The notes below the pieces were generated by a model, which was not told the origin of the DNA, ran no database searches, and worked only from the letters and a program-made list of their open reading frames with translations. From the NCBI GenBank assembly GCA_009776715.1, contig WRNF01000163.1:1-5249 (forward strand): a stretch of 5,249 nt of DNA. Direction: 5' to 3'. The position numbers and the translations under genes are program-made. Below, piece after piece: positions 1 through 5,249 of the stretch. This DNA comes from Treponema sp. Lineage in GTDB: Bacteria; Spirochaetota; Spirochaetia; Treponematales; Breznakiellaceae. Numbering within the stretch: position 1 is the stretch's first letter; every line of letters starts with the position of its first letter.

Positions 1-680
1 TTTATCAGATAACGCGGCAGCATATAATCCATCCAGGGGCCCATAAACGACGTAACTGCAATAAAAAACATTATCGGCATGGACAGCGGCAGAATTATCT
101 TGCGGAACAGTTGGAATTTCGTTAAACCGTCTATGGAGGCCGCTTCGTCCATTGACTTGGGAATGTTCAGCATATAACCCCGTACCAGCCAAATATTTGC
201 AGGAATGCCGCCTGCGACATAAATAATAATCAGCATGTTAAGGTTGTTGAGCATATTAAAGGTATTGGCGATCATGTACATGGCGGTAAGGCTCATAAAA
301 CTGGGGAACATCTGCAAAATCATTACGGTAAGCAGGCCCATTTTTCTGCCCCTGAAACTAAACCTGGCAAAAACAAAAGCGGTCATGGTGTGAATGAGCA
401 GCGAAAAAAGAGTGGTAAGCACTGCAACATACAGGGTGTTAAGGTACCAGGCACCGTAGTTTAATTCGGTAAAAAGCAGTTTAAAGCTGTTAAGCGAAAA
501 TTTTTCCGGAATTAAAGTTTGAGAAATGCTTTTTGAATCGTTAAACGAAGAACTAAAGATATACAAGAGCGGAAAAATGATAACCGCTGCAACAAAAATA
601 AGCTCAATATAAATCAGTATGTTTGTAATATTCTTTTTAATCTTGCGGGATTTTAAAGAAACTTGTTTTTCTTTTTTCAT
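1..680 (-). CDS. malG: MalG-type carbohydrate ABC transporter permease, C-terminus cut by window edge
   Basis: This is an inner-membrane subunit of a maltose/maltodextrin-type ABC importer, pairing with the MalF-like protein to form the channel. The minus-strand frame begins at the ATG at 680-678 and stays open to the window edge, giving 226 complete residues. MalG proteins usually run to about 280-295 residues, so roughly the last 50-70, including the final membrane span, lie outside. Membrane segments are visible near residues 19-43, 80-104, 115-136, 146-166 and 200-222. The cytoplasmic EAA loop that docks on the ATPase is clear: E179-A-A, D184-G185, then FRKIILPLSMP around 192-202. The ribosome site AAGGAG lies within the last codons of the MalF gene, 7 bases before the ATG. 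Only one base separates the MalF stop from this start, so translational coupling is likely. The family is certain. The exact sugar is inferred from the neighbouring binding protein. Confidence 0.93.
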   Translation of the reverse strand, partial: MKKEKQVSLKSRKIKKNITNILIYIELIFVAAVIIFPLLYIFSSSFNDSKSISQTLIPEKFSLNSFKLLFTELNYGAWYLNTLYVAVLTTLFSLLIHTMTAFVFARFSFRGRKMGLLTVMILQMFPSFMSLTAMYMIANTFNMLNNLNMLIIIYVAGGIPANIWLVRGYMLNIPKSMDEAASIDGLTKFQLFRKIILPLSMPIMFFIAVTSFMGPWMDYMLPRYLI

Positions 681-681
681 T

Positions 682-2073
682 TTAACTCTCCTTAAATGCC
701 CGTGTGCGCAGAAGATTCCATGCGGAAACTGAGGCAATTATTATAAAGATAAAGATACTCAACGCTGATGCGTAATTGTACATCCGCTGATCCAGTGTAA
801 GTTTAAAAATCCATGATATTAAAATATCTGTGGAACCTGCCATCTGATAACTGGGATTTGGCGGGCCGCCGCCGGTAAGAAAATAAATCATGTTAAAGTT
901 ATTAAAGTTAAAAGTTACGCTCATTAAAATTTGGGGAGCGGTGGATGCTATGATAAAGGGAAGAGTTATTTTCCTGAACTGCTGGAAAACATTCGCCCCG
1001 TCTATCTGTGCGGCCTCGTACTGCTCCTGCGGAACCGTAGTCATTATGCCGGATATAAGGGCCATAAAGTACGGGAAGCCAAGCCAGACATTTACCAGAA
1101 TAAGGCAAAGACGCGCCCAGAATGTGTCCGACAAAAACGGAATAGGCTCGCTGATTAAATTCATGGAAGCCAGCATCTGGTTAATAACCCCTTCCTTGTT
1201 CAGCATTACCCTGAAAATCAGCATGGACACAAGGCCGGGAACGGCCCAGGGCAAAATGTAAATTGCCCTCCAGAAGGAACGGAATTTTACTGCCTTTGCG
1301 CGCAGAATAAGCGCCTGAAACAAACCGAAGGCATAGGCGGTAAATGTTGCCAGAAAGGCCCAGGCCACTGTCCAGATAAATATTTTTATAAAAGTGCTGC
1401 CCCATATCCGTATGCCGATTATCCTGCCGAAGGTCTCGAACCCTGTCCATTCGACCAGCCTTCGCGGGGGAATGTTGTTGGCGTTGAAATTGGTAAAGGC
1501 CACCAGAATGGAAAAGATGATGGGAACCAGGGAAATAAAGAGCACTAAAATAAGGCCGGGGCTGATCATTATGTATTCAAAAGAATTTTTCCAGACATTG
1601 CGGAAATACTGGATGCTGGATACATATACCCCTTTCTCTTCAATTTTTTTCCGGGTTTTATACGCATCACGTATATTCCAAATCCAGATTAAGGCAAAAA
1701 CCAAAAGGGCTATTACCGCAATGATCCCCCCCAGCATGAGCATGATCGAATGATCGTACACTTCCGCTGCACGTTCGCGGGGAATAGTCCCCAGCGTAAA
1801 AAGCCCCCAGACTCCTTTTATGAAAAAACCGTAGTTGTGTATGTCGCCTAACTGCTCGGACAAATTGCTGAAGAAAAGCCCTGTTTCAAAACGGCCCTGC
1901 GTCTGCATTGTTGTCGCTTTTGCCGCATTGCTCCATGCACTGCTTGTTGTCAATTCAATGGCAATAAAACTTATCTGCAAAAAGAATAGAATAAGCCCTT
2001 TAATTTTTTGCCTGTTTGCAAATTGCCCGGATCCCCAAACAATGGCCGAATAAATTGCCGTTAAAAATTTCAT
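682..2073 (-). CDS. malF: MalF-type carbohydrate ABC transporter permease
   Basis: This is the larger inner-membrane permease of the importer (463 residues). It pairs with the MalG-like protein and receives sugar from the binding protein. About eight membrane spans can be seen, near residues 24-40, 109-133, 170-194, 229-255, 271-290, 322-345, 374-392 and 441-456. The N-terminus carries a GSGQFANRQKIKGL stretch (14-27). That type of start is familiar from Firmicutes and spirochaete MalF homologues but not from E. coli MalF. The ATPase-docking EAA motif is E363-A-A, D368-G-A, then LPF at 381-383. It is followed by the MalF-typical run NNFNMIYFLTGGGPPN (401-416). The start at 2073 is fixed by GGAGG placed 5 bases upstream, directly after the TAA of the binding-protein gene. 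The intergenic gap is 10 bp. The fold and role are secure. Maltodextrin as substrate is likely but not proven. Confidence 0.95.
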   Translation of the reverse strand: MKFLTAIYSAIVWGSGQFANRQKIKGLILFFLQISFIAIELTTSSAWSNAAKATTMQTQGRFETGLFFSNLSEQLGDIHNYGFFIKGVWGLFTLGTIPRERAAEVYDHSIMLMLGGIIAVIALLVFALIWIWNIRDAYKTRKKIEEKGVYVSSIQYFRNVWKNSFEYIMISPGLILVLFISLVPIIFSILVAFTNFNANNIPPRRLVEWTGFETFGRIIGIRIWGSTFIKIFIWTVAWAFLATFTAYAFGLFQALILRAKAVKFRSFWRAIYILPWAVPGLVSMLIFRVMLNKEGVINQMLASMNLISEPIPFLSDTFWARLCLILVNVWLGFPYFMALISGIMTTVPQEQYEAAQIDGANVFQQFRKITLPFIIASTAPQILMSVTFNFNNFNMIYFLTGGGPPNPSYQMAGSTDILISWIFKLTLDQRMYNYASALSIFIFIIIASVSAWNLLRTRAFKES

Positions 2074-2083
2074 ATTATCCTCC

Positions 2084-3394
2084 TTATTCCGCCCATGACC
2101 TGGATTTTCCGGCCATAAGCAATGACGTATCGTAGGTTTCCATCGCTTTTTCCTGTGCCGCTTCTATCGAAAGCTGGCCATCCCAAGTAAAGGTAAACAA
2201 GGCCGCCATTGCATCCCACATTTGGTTTACCTCTGGAATCACCGGCATGGGATCGGAAAACGGTGCCTGTTCCATTATTCCCTGGAGGTAGACATCGTCT
2301 TTCAGCCCTTCAATGGCGCTTATGTCCTTATGCGCCGCAAGTTTGCCGGTCAGTTTAAATTGAACAGTAGCCCCTTCAATGCTTGCCAAAAAATCAACAA
2401 AAGCGTAAGCGGCCTTTGCGTTTTTGCTGTAACTGGAAACTGCCGCCACAATATTTCCGCTGAAACAGCGGGGCTGCCTGCCGTTGATAGTGGGAAGTTT
2501 GCTTACCCCAAAATTAATCCGGTTGTTTTTTGCTTCGCCAATCAGCCAGGGACCAGAGATGGTAAAAGGGACTTCTCCGCGTTGAAATGCAGCGATGGTA
2601 AAATCATCGGTGGCATCAGCGGTTTTCACATTAAAGTATCTTTGCAGGCTGTTATGAAATGCAACGCCGCTCCTGGCGGCTGGGCTGTCAAAACCCGGCT
2701 GGCGGAAATCGTCCATGTCCGGCCCGAAAAGCTCCATGCCGAAAGCTGAAAGGAAAAAATAATTGATGTAAGAATTGCTTACCTGCCAACGCAGGGCATA
2801 TTTGCTTTGTGCAGGGATATTCCAGGCTTGCGAAAAGGCAATTATTTCTTCAAAACTTTGAGGAACCGGCGTTTCTCCCAAAAGGTCGATATTATAGAAG
2901 AAAGCTATATTTTCCGTGGAGATGGGAACAGCATAAAGATCTCCGTCAAAAGTACAGGTTTTAACAGAGGAACTGATCAGCAGATCGGAATACTTTTTCT
3001 GCATATCCGGCGGAAAAGGAAGGCAAATATCGTCAATAATGGCATTGCCGATATGGTCATGTGGCATAAGGAACACATCCGGGCCAATTCCCGCAGGCCC
3101 GTCCAGCGAAACCTTGCCTCTTGTATCCACATTGCCTACCGTCTCATATCTGACATTTACCTCCGGATAATGTTTCTTAAAGGCCGAAAGAACCGCATCT
3201 GCCCAGTCCTTATTATCCAGCCACACCAGCAAATTACCGGCAGTGTGCCCTTCATTGGCTAAATCTTCAATGCGCCTGGCTTCAGCCGCATTCCAGGCAT
3301 TTCGGATGCCAAGAGCGCTCATTCCTGTAATTGCCAAAGCAATGCAGATCAAAGCGCCAGCTCCGGTTAAAACAAAGGTTATGATTTTTTTCAT
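2084..3394 (-). CDS. malE: Maltose/maltodextrin-type extracellular solute-binding protein
   Basis: This 436-residue periplasmic or membrane-tethered sugar-binding protein (solute-binding family 1) delivers ligand to the MalF/MalG channel. It lines up with E. coli MalE along most of its length: GNLLVWLD at 53-60, GPDVFLMPHD at 104-113, GDLYAVPISTENIAFFYN at 151-168, FTISGPW at 277-283, NFGVSKLPT at 294-302, and PVIPEVNQMWDA at 384-395. By eye, several MalE ligand contacts persist: Asp65 (D113), Glu111 (E161), Tyr155 (Y209), Trp230 (W283) and Trp340 (W393). Trp62, Arg66 and Glu153 appear replaced by M110, H114 and N207. The N-terminus is a hydrophobic export segment (about 4-22) without a standard lipobox, then a charged, helical-looking stretch of about 25 residues. 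This suggests either signal peptidase I cleavage or an uncleaved anchor. AGGAGG lies 5 bases before the ATG. It is the first gene of the operon. An alpha-glucan ligand is favoured, but other sugars are possible. Confidence 0.93.
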   Translation of the reverse strand: MKKIITFVLTGAGALICIALAITGMSALGIRNAWNAAEARRIEDLANEGHTAGNLLVWLDNKDWADAVLSAFKKHYPEVNVRYETVGNVDTRGKVSLDGPAGIGPDVFLMPHDHIGNAIIDDICLPFPPDMQKKYSDLLISSSVKTCTFDGDLYAVPISTENIAFFYNIDLLGETPVPQSFEEIIAFSQAWNIPAQSKYALRWQVSNSYINYFFLSAFGMELFGPDMDDFRQPGFDSPAARSGVAFHNSLQRYFNVKTADATDDFTIAAFQRGEVPFTISGPWLIGEAKNNRINFGVSKLPTINGRQPRCFSGNIVAAVSSYSKNAKAAYAFVDFLASIEGATVQFKLTGKLAAHKDISAIEGLKDDVYLQGIMEQAPFSDPMPVIPEVNQMWDAMAALFTFTWDGQLSIEAAQEKAMETYDTSLLMAGKSRSWAE

Positions 3395-3422
3395 AAAACC
3401 CTCCTAAATACCGTTTTAATAC

Positions 3423-3451
3423 AGTATACATTAATTTTTAAATATTTGAAA
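3423..3451 (-). promoter_or_regulatory. Predicted promoter of the malEFG operon
   Basis: Read on the minus strand, TTTCAA (3451-3446) and TATACT (3428-3423) are separated by 17 bases, a good sigma-70-type arrangement with a weak -35 box. Transcription would start near 3416, giving a short leader of about 20 bases before the malE-like ATG. That leader still holds the AGGAGG ribosome site. This was predicted by eye only, and AT-rich DNA gives chance matches. Confidence 0.5.
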
Positions 3452-3455
3452 GAGG

Positions 3456-3498
3456 AAAATAAAAAAATTGAAATAAAAAATGAATAAAAAACAAAAAA
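3456..3498. promoter_or_regulatory. A-tract block between the divergent promoters (possible UP element)
   Basis: Adenine runs of four to seven bases occur at 3456-3459, 3461-3467, 3475-3480, 3486-3491 and 3493-3498. They sit upstream of the -35 box of both predicted divergent promoters. Such tracts commonly bend DNA or act as UP elements contacted by the RNA polymerase alpha subunit. The tracts are seen directly; the role is inferred. Confidence 0.35.
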
Positions 3499-3502
3499 CA
3501 GC

Positions 3503-3530
3503 TTGATTTTTAAATTAATTACAGTATATT
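3503..3530 (+). promoter_or_regulatory. Predicted promoter of the lipoprotein gene
   Basis: TTGATT (3503-3508) and TATATT (3525-3530) are separated by 16 bases, a fair sigma-70-type promoter. Transcription would start near 3537, leaving a leader of about 75 bases that contains the 12-bp palindrome and the GGAGG ribosome site. A shifted -10 choice such as TTATAA at 3535-3540 is possible but would not pair as well with this -35 box. Confidence 0.5.
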
Positions 3531-3541
3531 CTATTTATAAA

Positions 3542-3553
3542 GAAAAGCTTTTC
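3542..3553. promoter_or_regulatory. Perfect 12-bp palindrome GAAAAGCTTTTC
   Basis: GAAAAGCTTTTC is a perfect inverted repeat without a spacer. It starts about 12 bases after the predicted -10 box of the lipoprotein gene and falls in its early leader. That position suits a repressor operator. As RNA it would need to open a loop, so a stable hairpin is less likely. The centre is GC rather than the CG usual in LacI-family operators, so I do not assign a regulator. Confidence 0.35.
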
Positions 3554-3601
3554 ATAGTTATGGAAGGTAAAAATTTTAGTTTTAAAAAATTTCAATTATT
3601 T

Positions 3602-3606
3602 GGAGG
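3602..3606 (+). promoter_or_regulatory. Ribosome binding site of the lipoprotein gene
   Basis: GGAGG lies 6 bases before the ATG at 3613. The frame then opens at once into a signal peptide, so this site settles the start of a gene that has no stop codon in the window. Confidence 0.85.
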
Positions 3607-3612
3607 TAAAAA

Positions 3613-5249
3613 ATGAAACGCTTATTAATTTGCGTCTTTCTTCTTTCAATCCTGTTTGCAGCAGCTTGTAAAAATCCTGCAGGCAAGTCAGAAACAAAAG
3701 CTACGGTAATTAGCGTTACTATCAACCCAGAGGTAACCAGCATTGAAAAAGGCGCAGAAAAGGAATTTTCTGCTGAAGTGGAAGTTACAGGCAAAGCTGC
3801 CAAGACCGTAACCTGGACTGTTAGCGGAACAAGCAATGCGGGTACTGTAATTAACCCGATAGCAGAAAGCAACAAAGCAGTTCTCACCGTTGCTGCCGAT
3901 GAAAATGCGGCAAATATAACCATAAAAGCAACATCAACCGTGGACAGCACTAAATTCAAAACGCTTACATTAACCGTCACAGAATCAGGCACGCCCCCTG
4001 TAATAACCGTTTCTGTATTGCCGGAAACTGCTGCGGTAGATAAAGGCGGGACCCAGGAATTTACCGCCAATGTTACTGTTCCGGAAGGAGGGGATGAGGG
4101 CGTAACCTGGACTGTTACCGGAAATTTAAGCCAGGATACTATAATTGACCCGATTGGCGAAACCAACAAAGCAATCCTTAGTGTTGCCATTGATGAAACA
4201 TCGGAAAGCCTTACGGTAACTGCCGCATCAAAAGAAGACAGCACAGTAACCGGTTCAGCTCTGGTAACGGTACAGTCTTTGGACAATATTTGGCTGGTCG
4301 GCATCCCCGACTGGACCTTCCCCACAGGCACTGCAATGACTCAAAGCGGGGATACATTTGTCTGGCAGGGCGATGTTGATACAGACAGTACCTTCAGGTT
4401 CAGCCTGACCGACACTACTACCGGCTGGGGCGATATATGGAACGGGAATTGGTTTGCCCCTGCTGCAGACAATACCGAGGTTACGCTTGACAATGCTGAA
4501 AATGACATGACCCGTTTTAACACCAACACAGCCGAAGGGGCTGTTTCAGCAACCGATAATGCCTGGAAAATAAGCAATGCCGGTTATTATATATTAACAG
4601 TAAAACCTGTAGAAATGAAACTGCGGGTTGAACGGCCGGTAATTGTTGAAACAGTCACTGTTAACGGCATTAATTCTATAAAAATAGGCACCAGCAGCCC
4701 AGCGGGCGGCATTACTGCAACCGTTACCGGCATAAACAGTCCTGCCCAGACCGTTACCTGGTCTATTGACGGCGAGCAGGGTACCGATTACGCAGCAGGA
4801 ACATCAATTAATTCTGCAGGAATTCTTACCGTTGCTGCCGGTGAAACAGCTGCTTCGCTTATTATCAGGGCAACTTCAACAGAGAATACCGAAAAAAGCG
4901 GCGCCAAAACTATTGCAGTTACAGACAAAGACACATTGCCTGATGCTGCATCAATAAATTTAAGCGCCCTTGGAATTGCTACATGGACTTACAGCGACGC
5001 AACTAATGTAAACAATTATGAACTGCAACTGTATGAGGATACCTCAGTTTCCGGAAATCCTGTATATTCTGCGGTGGGAAGCCCTGTTTCTTCAGGCCTT
5101 ACGCTGAACTATGATTTCCTTGGCGATATGAGAGGAGCGGGACCGGGAAAATATGCATTTACCGTTACTGCGAAAAGCAATAATACAGCCCTTTACCTTG
5201 ACTCTTTTGAATCGGTTAAATCAAATATACAAACTGTTACCAGCAGAAC
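3613..5249 (+). CDS. Secreted multi-domain lipoprotein with Ig-like repeats and a putative glycan-binding module, C-terminus cut by window edge
   Basis: The frame is open for 545 codons from the ATG at 3613 to the right edge, with no stop. The N-terminus is a classic lipoprotein signal: M-K-R, a hydrophobic core (4-16), and AAAC ending at C19, the expected lipidated cysteine. Mature domains in order are two Big_2-like Ig repeats (about 32-123 and 130-221), a Trp-rich module (223-342), a third Ig-like repeat (345-438) and a fibronectin-III-like region (442 onward). The composition is rich in Thr, Val, Ala and Asn, as in extracellular beta-sandwich proteins. The central module resembles SusE/SusF-type starch-binding domains and may bind carbohydrate. 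The divergent position beside a MalEFG-type importer supports a role in glycan capture, but that is inference. Alternatives are an adhesin, or a carbohydrate-active enzyme whose catalytic domain lies beyond the window. I know of no gene symbol. Confidence 0.88.
   Translation, partial: MKRLLICVFLLSILFAAACKNPAGKSETKATVISVTINPEVTSIEKGAEKEFSAEVEVTGKAAKTVTWTVSGTSNAGTVINPIAESNKAVLTVAADENAANITIKATSTVDSTKFKTLTLTVTESGTPPVITVSVLPETAAVDKGGTQEFTANVTVPEGGDEGVTWTVTGNLSQDTIIDPIGETNKAILSVAIDETSESLTVTAASKEDSTVTGSALVTVQSLDNIWLVGIPDWTFPTGTAMTQSGDTFVWQGDVDTDSTFRFSLTDTTTGWGDIWNGNWFAPAADNTEVTLDNAENDMTRFNTNTAEGAVSATDNAWKISNAGYYILTVKPVEMKLRVERPVIVETVTVNGINSIKIGTSSPAGGITATVTGINSPAQTVTWSIDGEQGTDYAAGTSINSAGILTVAAGETAASLIIRATSTENTEKSGAKTIAVTDKDTLPDAASINLSALGIATWTYSDATNVNNYELQLYEDTSVSGNPVYSAVGSPVSSGLTLNYDFLGDMRGAGPGKYAFTVTAKSNNTALYLDSFESVKSNIQTVTSR
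3706..3981 (+). other. Big_2-like Ig repeat 1 (residues 32-123)
   Basis: This repeat begins V-I-S-V-T-I-N-P and carries the hallmark Ig-like pattern: IEKGAEKEFSAEV (44-56), VTWTVSG (66-72), a VINPI turn (79-83), LTVAADE (91-97) and ITIKATST (102-109), ending in LTLTVT. Such repeats normally form surface-exposed beta-sandwich spacers in bacterial adhesins and secreted enzymes. It aligns nearly position for position with repeat 2. Confidence 0.75.
4000..4275 (+). other. Big_2-like Ig repeat 2 (residues 130-221)
   Basis: This repeat shares with repeat 1 the elements VDKGGTQEFTANV (142-154), VTWTVTG (164-170), the turn IIDPIGETNKAILSV (177-191) and the final LTVTAAS strand (200-206). The two copies have clearly diverged, so the duplication is not recent. 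It leads straight into the Trp-rich module. Confidence 0.75.
4279..4638 (+). other. Trp-rich SusE/SusF-like putative carbohydrate-binding module (residues 223-342)
   Basis: Within this 120-residue block are seven tryptophans (227, 234, 251, 272, 276, 280, 318). The remaining 425 visible residues of the protein contain only four. It opens with IWLVGIPDW (226-234), continues with FVWQGDV (249-255) and FRFSLTD (261-267), and ends with AGYYILTV (323-330) before a final strand. The pattern of opening strand, W-x-G-D strand, F-R-F strand and closing YYILTV strand recalls SusE/SusF starch-binding domains. Exposed Trp residues would suit stacking on sugar rings. The assignment was made by eye, without a profile search. 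Confidence 0.5.
4645..4926 (+). other. Ig-like repeat 3 (residues 345-438)
   Basis: This is a more diverged relative of repeats 1 and 2. It has VETVTVNG (345-352), ITATVTG (367-373), TVTWSIDG (380-387), AGILTVAAGETAASLIIRAT (402-421) and a closing IAVTD. The VTW strand and the LTVAA...IRATST ending match repeats 1 and 2, while the loop between them differs. It lies after the Trp-rich module, so that module interrupts the Ig array. Confidence 0.65.
4936..5249 (+). other. Fibronectin-III-like region, incomplete (residues 442 onward)
   Basis: After a short TDKDTLPDA linker the sequence reads like an Fn3-type beta sandwich: ATWTYSDATNVNNYELQLYE (456-475), then a variable strand pair, and GPGKYAFTVTAKSNN (510-523). 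The W-x-Y-S followed later by Y-E-L-Q-L-Y and then Y-x-F-x-V-x-A pattern is typical of Fn3 domains. It differs from the preceding Ig-like repeats, and the window edge cuts the protein at or shortly after its end. Confidence 0.5.

Larger units (their letters stand above)
3421..3528. repeat. Pair of ACAGTATA octamers 100 bp apart
   Basis: ACAGTATA occurs at 3421-3428 and again at 3521-3528, in the same orientation. An ATTTTTAAAT block lies exactly 5 bases away on the inner side of each copy (3434-3443 and 3506-3515), so the block order is mirrored around the centre. Each octamer overlaps a predicted -10 box, one for each divergent promoter. Low sequence complexity may explain part of this. Confidence 0.45.
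3395..3612. other. AT-rich divergent intergenic control region
   Basis: This 218-bp stretch separates the start codons of the minus-strand transporter operon and the plus-strand lipoprotein gene. I see no gene in it. It holds a plausible promoter facing each way, a block of A-tracts between them, a repeated ACAGTATA octamer and a perfect 12-bp palindrome. It is markedly more A+T-rich than the flanking coding DNA. The divergent layout makes shared control of the two units possible. Confidence 0.85.

Noticed and set aside
890..2053. Several open frames overlapping the MalF-like gene on both strands
   Set aside because: All overlap a clear eight-span permease with the EAA motif. Their translations look random and basic or Cys-rich.
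2222..3262. Two plus-strand open frames opposite the binding-protein gene (2222-2749 and 2807-3262)
   Set aside because: Both lie wholly opposite a well-conserved MalE-like gene and have no recognisable domains.
3326..3346. Lipobox at Cys17 of the malE-like protein
   Set aside because: Residues before the cysteine are A-L-I, and Ile at -1 does not fit the normal lipobox, so I did not call it a lipoprotein.
3456..3500. Transcription terminator in the A-rich block
   Set aside because: There are A-runs (T-runs on the other strand) but no GC-rich hairpin stem before them, and the block lies between two divergent gene starts.
3582..4331. Minus-strand open frame of 249 codons opposite the lipoprotein gene
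   Set aside because: Its Val/Thr/Ser-rich, low-complexity translation is what the complement of Thr/Val/Ala-rich repeats gives. The plus frame here has a signal peptide, a ribosome site and recognisable domains, and the minus frame has none.
4341..4577. Minus-strand open frame of 78 codons
   Set aside because: It lies opposite the Trp-rich module of the real plus-strand gene, with no family resemblance and no independent support.
4766..4957. Plus-strand open frame of 63 codons within the lipoprotein gene
   Set aside because: It is out of frame inside repeat 3, Gln/Leu-rich, and looks like a frame-shifted reading of the repeat.

Overview
The window looks like a carbohydrate-uptake locus from a host-associated or saccharolytic diderm bacterium. 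A spirochaete of the Treponema group is my best guess. That guess rests on the moderate A+T content, the AT-rich intergenic DNA, the strong AGGAGG-type ribosome sites, and the pairing of a MalEFG-type ABC importer with a large Ig-repeat lipoprotein. It is an inference from style, not from a marker gene.

Layout. The left two thirds, bases 1-3394, is one tightly packed operon read on the minus strand. Its order is a maltose/maltodextrin-type solute-binding protein (malE-like, 2084-3394), a MalF-type permease (682-2073) and a MalG-type permease (1-680, cut by the window edge). The gaps are 10 bp and 1 bp, and each downstream ribosome site overlaps the end of the gene before it. No ATPase gene is visible. 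A 218-bp AT-rich divergent intergenic region (3395-3612) follows, with a plausible sigma-70-type promoter facing each way, an A-tract block between them and a perfect 12-bp palindrome in the rightward leader. From 3613 to the right edge a single plus-strand frame stays open for 545 codons. It encodes a secreted lipoprotein with two Big_2-like Ig repeats, a tryptophan-rich module that resembles SusE/SusF-type starch-binding domains, a third Ig-like repeat and a fibronectin-III-like region. Its C-terminus lies outside the window.

How the parts may work together. The binding protein would capture an oligosaccharide, probably an alpha-glucan, in the periplasm and hand it to the MalF/MalG channel, which would be powered by an ATPase encoded elsewhere. 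The divergent lipoprotein could bind the parent polysaccharide or oligosaccharide at the cell surface. The link is inferred from the shared control region and the glycan-binding look of the central module, and it is the most interesting hypothesis here.
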